IMG/VR virus record: IMGVR_UViG_3300032299_000346
Location: 1-37,873 of that record
DNA length: 37,873 nucleotides
Direction: 5' to 3' (one strand)
Source of the DNA: a virus
Positions 37,265-37,873 of the stretch are shown here, piece after piece. Every line of letters begins with the position of its first letter. The first letter of the stretch is position 1. The notes under the pieces were generated by a model. The model did no database searches and was not told the origin of the DNA. It was given only the letters and a program-made list of their open reading frames with translations. The position numbers were made by a program, and so were the translations under genes.

Positions 37265-37873
37265 TTAGTCTCTTCCCTGGAAGTAGTTAGTGATGTCTGC
37301 AAGGTTCTTGGTTGTTAGTGTTGCGCTACGGAATACTGCTGCGCCAACAAACTCAAAGTCTCCATATTGATTGGTACCAAAGGATGAGTTACCTATTCTT
37401 AATGGATGAATGTTGGAAAGAGTACCAACTGCAGAAATTGAAGTGTTTGAATTGAAAGTATTATTCATAACAAGATTTGCTACTTGAGTACTTCTATTAG
37501 TAACAAGACTTACAACAAATAATTGTCCAAATACATAGGCTGTACTGGTTGAAGGACCAGCACTTCCGCTTACACTAGAAGTTAAGTAAGCCTCTTCCGC
37601 ACTAGAAGTTCCACTATTTCTTATTGTCCAGCCTTCAAAAGAACCAGAGTTGGCGGCTTTGTTAATTACTCTTCCGCTATTTGGAGTAGTCCATTGTCTT
37701 ACGACTGCAAGAGCAGTAAACGAATCAGTAGCACCAAAGTTCAAGAAGTCTGTAGTGCTATTGGCAAAGGTGTTAGTTGCTCCTGGGTAGAGGTAACCAG
37801 CATCAATAACACCAGCACTGCGGAATGTGCTACCAGAACGGTTGATTGTTACAGTGGCACCATTAGTTGAGGA
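37265..37873 (-). CDS. LamG-like fibre module, C-terminal part (5' end off window)
   Basis: The frame ending at TAA 37265 is open through to base 37873 with no start needed, so it enters from outside. It begins TNGATVTINRSGSTFRSAG, the same linker type as in the left-edge fibre (YTVTINKSGVGTF). It continues with a LamG-like domain (GSFEGWTIRNSG, LVTNRSTQVANLVMNNTF, FVGAAVFRSATLTTKNLA) and ends YFQGRD. It is most simply the C-terminal end of the gene that leaves the window at base 1. Confidence 0.8.
   Translation of the reverse strand, partial: SSTNGATVTINRSGSTFRSAGVIDAGYLYPGATNTFANSTTDFLNFGATDSFTALAVVRQWTTPNSGRVINKAANSGSFEGWTIRNSGTSSAEEAYLTSSVSGSAGPSTSTAYVFGQLFVVSLVTNRSTQVANLVMNNTFNSNTSISAVGTLSNIHPLRIGNSSFGTNQYGDFEFVGAAVFRSATLTTKNLADITNYFQGRD

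Noticed and set aside
37742-37744. TTG as start codon of the right-edge fibre gene
   Set aside because: The frame remains open upstream to the window edge with matching fibre linker sequence, so the gene begins outside.
1-37873. Integrase, repressor or reverse transcriptase (retron or DGR)
   Set aside because: I looked for tyrosine/serine recombinase, phage repressor and RT motifs among all frames and saw none. Absence in the missing sequence cannot be excluded.

Overview
The window is almost certainly most of a tailed double-stranded DNA phage genome. It holds a terminase, portal, N4-gp56-type capsid, scaffold, fibres, holin, endolysin and a phage replication set, all tightly packed. The host is probably an actinobacterium. 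A complete WhiB-like protein (four Cys plus a G-rich WGG motif) is encoded at 23097-23450, and WhiB proteins are known from Actinobacteria and their phages. No integrase, excisionase or recognisable lysogeny repressor is visible, which suggests a lytic lifestyle. No tape measure or tail tube gene is recognisable, and a giant virion-type protein sits between portal and scaffold. A short-tailed (podovirus-like) particle is therefore my best guess. An uncultured freshwater or marine actinophage would fit, but that is inference.

There are three transcription blocks. (1) A late block on the minus strand starts at the terminase (19042) and runs leftward through portal, a proteasome/HslV-like peptidase, a 1820-residue protein, scaffold, capsid and a cluster of tiny lysine-rich proteins into a repeat-rich fibre gene that leaves the window at base 1. 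The right edge (37873-30715) continues in the same direction, beginning inside a related fibre module, then tail/adaptor genes, a glycosyltransferase, endolysin and holin, and ends at a strong intrinsic terminator (30674-30631). The simplest reading is one late operon on a circularly permuted genome, with the assembly broken inside the repetitive fibre gene. Direct joining of the two ends is out of frame, so some sequence is missing. (2) A rightward early block (19822-24506) holds a SprT-like metalloprotease followed by a chain of about twenty mostly tiny genes joined by 1-30 base overlaps. It includes WhiB, a lysozyme-like transglycosylase, an FmdB-type zinc ribbon and several other zinc-ribbon peptides. 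(3) A leftward early/replication block (30342-24443) holds a Cas4/RecB-like nuclease split in two, a zinc-ribbon protein, a DnaB/RecA-type ATPase, several other PD-(D/E)XK nucleases, a split primase, a DUF1599-like protein and a sigma-factor-like protein. Blocks 2 and 3 converge and their last genes overlap antisense.

Two intergenic regions hold most of the control signals. The 780-base divergent region 19043-19821 is AT-rich and full of inverted and direct repeats (candidate origin and operators). The 372-base region 30343-30714 contains an extended -10 promoter, a leader hairpin and the late terminator. A short repeated element, CTTAAGACAGGAGA, contains the Shine-Dalgarno and sits 19-21 bases before five start codons in both early operons. 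It recalls the start-associated sequences of Cluster K mycobacteriophages. The most unusual points are this element, the proteasome-like peptidase in the head module, the terminase with an apparent small-subunit-like N-terminus, the two replication genes broken by the same +1 shift, and the hyper-compact early gene train. No DNA polymerase is visible in the window.
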